Made by a program: the position numbers and the translations under genes. DNA of 6,937 nt from the NCBI GenBank assembly GCA_001774505.1, contig MFAF01000028.1:4237-11173 (forward strand), written 5' to 3'. Origin of the DNA: Candidatus Coatesbacteria bacterium RBG_13_66_14. Its GTDB lineage: Bacteria; RBG-13-66-14. Below the pieces are notes generated by a model. It ran no database searches and was not told the DNA's origin. It saw only the letters and a list, made by a program, of their open reading frames with translations. Below are positions 5,731-6,937 of this stretch, one piece after another (position 1 is the stretch's first letter; every line of letters starts with the position of its first letter).

Positions 5731-6732
5731 TTACAGATCGGCCTCATCCACCAGGGCCACGACCAGGTCGGTGGTCCCCGGCTCCACGGTGAGGCTCAGG
5801 GTGACCTTTTTGTCGTTCAGATCCACGAGGCTGAGCGTCCCCGCCCCGTCCACGACCACCAGGCTTCCGTCGGGGGCCACCGCCCCGTCCACTATCTCCT
5901 CGCCCCCGAGCGGGACCACCTGCAGGTCGGGGCTCACCCACAGCTCGTCCATGTACCCCACCCAGGTGGTGTACAGCTTGTCCCCGGAGGTGAAGAGAAT
6001 CTCCCCACCGTCGGGGGTGAAGCCGACGAAGCGGACCGGGTCGGCCAGCTCCTCGGTGTAGGCCACCGCAGGTTCCTCACCCAGGGCGATGAGGGAGACG
6101 TCTCCGCTGGCGCAGCCGGCGGCCGCGTAATCCCCCTTCGGGGATAGCGCCACGCAGAGCGGCTCGGCTCCCAGGTTGACGTGCTGGCCGGTGGACTCCT
6201 CCAGGTTGCACACCGTCACCCGCTCGTAGACGGGCGCGTCGGTTATGCCCTGCCCGCGCCAGTCAACGAATCGCTGCGCGTAGACGAACCACCGGGCGTC
6301 GGCGGAGACGGCGTAGGCGTAGCTGTTCTGGGTGTCCGGGAGGTAGGCCAACTGCTCGAAGTCGTAGCCGTCCACCACGTAGCGGAATACGCCGCCGAGT
6401 CCCGGGGCGTAGTAGTGAGCCGAATCGTGGGCGCCGAATACGGGGTGAACGTACGGAAGCCTCTTGACCGTGTTCCCCGTGAAAGGCCGGAGCACGTGTG
6501 TCTGTCCGTCGGAACGGCAGGAGACGTAGAGGTACTCCAGGTCAGGGGTGAGCGAAAGGTTGGTCGGCGCCGCGTCGAGATCAAAGGTGGTGAGAATCTC
6601 CCCGGTCGTCAGGTCCAGAACCTCGACCCGTTCGGACTCCCCCGAGGCGACCCATGCGACCAGGTGTTCGGCGGCTATCGAAGCCGATGAGAGCAGGATG
6701 GCGACCGCTGCAATCCACACGCGGCTTCGCAC
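5731..6732 (-). CDS. Exported WD40/YVTN-like beta-propeller protein
   Basis: Predicted 333 aa from GTG 6732. The N-terminus (RSRVWIAAVAILLSSASIAA) is a Sec-type signal peptide, with cleavage likely after about residue 20 or 21. The rest is built of degenerate propeller blades: VEVLDLTTGEILTTFDL (36-52) with LSLTPDLEYLYVS (59-71); YAVSADARWFVYA (140-152); CVALSPKGDYAAAGCASGDVSLIAL (193-217); FVGFTPDGGEILFTSGDKLY (235-254); and AVAPDGSLVVVDGAGTLSLVDL (284-305). No catalytic motif is visible, so a surface or periplasmic binding or scaffold role is likely. An ATG at 6786 in the same frame is unlikely because it sits between the -35 and -10 of a near-consensus promoter. GTG 6732 has GGAGG only 3 nt upstream; GTG 6720 has the same motif 15 nt upstream. 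The exact start is therefore uncertain, and the fold is moderately sure. Confidence 0.78.
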   Translation of the reverse strand: MRSRVWIAAVAILLSSASIAAEHLVAWVASGESERVEVLDLTTGEILTTFDLDAAPTNLSLTPDLEYLYVSCRSDGQTHVLRPFTGNTVKRLPYVHPVFGAHDSAHYYAPGLGGVFRYVVDGYDFEQLAYLPDTQNSYAYAVSADARWFVYAQRFVDWRGQGITDAPVYERVTVCNLEESTGQHVNLGAEPLCVALSPKGDYAAAGCASGDVSLIALGEEPAVAYTEELADPVRFVGFTPDGGEILFTSGDKLYTTWVGYMDELWVSPDLQVVPLGGEEIVDGAVAPDGSLVVVDGAGTLSLVDLNDKKVTLSLTVEPGTTDLVVALVDEADL

Positions 6733-6767
6733 GACCCTCCCGGTTTTTCCTTCGAAAGACCTTGGGC

Positions 6768-6796
6768 AGTATATTTGCGGCGGCATTCGTTGTCAA
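6768..6796 (-). promoter_or_regulatory. Near-consensus sigma70 promoter of the propeller gene
   Basis: On the minus strand a perfect TTGACA (6791-6796) is followed after 17 nt by TATACT (6768-6773), one mismatch from TATAAT. Predicted transcription starts near 6761-6763, about 30 nt before GTG 6732. An A/T-rich stretch (about 6818-6835, containing ATATTTATTT) lies further upstream and might act as an UP-like element. This is the strongest promoter in the window and may also drive the lipoprotein gene and gdhA. Confidence 0.8.
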
Positions 6797-6867
6797 CCCC
6801 GGCGGAGGTCCTATTCGTGAAATAAATATCGGAATCGAGAAGCCGCCCCCATCCTCCCTCGACGAGC

Positions 6868-6893
6868 GAAAATCGGCTTGGGGAGGCCGTTTT
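6868..6893. terminator. Possible terminator hairpin at the right edge
   Basis: Plus strand: CGGCTT (6874-6879), loop GGGG, AGGCCG (6884-6889), a 6-bp stem with one G-U pair, followed by TTTTCCC and preceded by GAAAAT. On the minus strand the stem has one mismatch and is followed by ATTTTCG. The two-sided A/T flanks suggest a weak bidirectional terminator, perhaps for a leftward gene beyond the window. No gene end is visible to confirm it. Confidence 0.35.
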
Positions 6894-6937
6894 CCCGGTA
6901 GGGGTTCCCCTTGACAGTCCAACCGACCCTCGCGTAC

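Noticed and set aside
6733..6786. ATG at 6786 as the propeller protein start
   Set aside because: It lies between the -35 and -10 elements of a near-consensus promoter and has no ribosome binding site.
6911..6916. TTGACA on the plus strand as a rightward promoter
   Set aside because: The window ends where the -10 would be, and the visible bases (GTAC) do not begin a good -10.
6581..6922. 113-codon minus-strand frame overlapping the start of the propeller gene
   Set aside because: It overlaps the propeller gene and its promoter in another frame, and its sequence shows no domain, signal peptide or ribosome binding site.

Overview
The window is 6.9 kb of GC-rich bacterial chromosome, and all five protein-coding genes I can support lie on the minus strand. 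The signals look bacterial throughout: AAGGAG-type ribosome binding sites 7-9 nt before the starts, sigma70-like promoters with 17-nt spacers, and factor-independent terminators. Two genes are recognisable central-metabolism enzymes and three encode small exported or membrane proteins. No mobile element, RNA gene or CRISPR array is visible. The mix of PPDK, a GDH and poorly characterised exported proteins would suit an uncultivated, perhaps anaerobic bacterium, but I cannot name a phylum.

In the direction of transcription, from high to low coordinate, the layout is as follows. The right edge holds a hairpin with T-tracts, then a near-consensus promoter (6768-6796). Next comes an exported beta-propeller-like protein (5731-6732) that most likely starts at GTG. 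A small conserved lipoprotein-like membrane protein of unknown function follows (5289-5636). Then comes glutamate dehydrogenase (3838-5094), ended by an 11-bp UUCG-loop terminator. A secreted SGNH/GDSL-type hydrolase (3056-3724) has its own promoter, ribosome binding site and terminator. Last is pyruvate, phosphate dikinase (70-2778), with its own promoter and a leader of about 88 nt.

The first three genes may form one transcript, because no convincing terminator separates them. The hydrolase and ppdK look like separate single-gene units. PPDK interconverts pyruvate and PEP, and GDH links 2-oxoglutarate and ammonium to glutamate. Both sit at the carbon/nitrogen junction of anaerobic metabolism and would fit amino-acid fermentation or gluconeogenic growth. 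That link is inference from enzyme function and proximity.

I did not find a clearly new multi-gene system. The most unusual signal is that the lipoprotein-like gene and gdhA share a similar 5' leader element and similar first ten codons, which suggests local duplication or capture of a gene start. Also worth checking are the promoter lying inside the longest reading frame of the propeller gene, and an SGNH enzyme whose usual GxND block is replaced.
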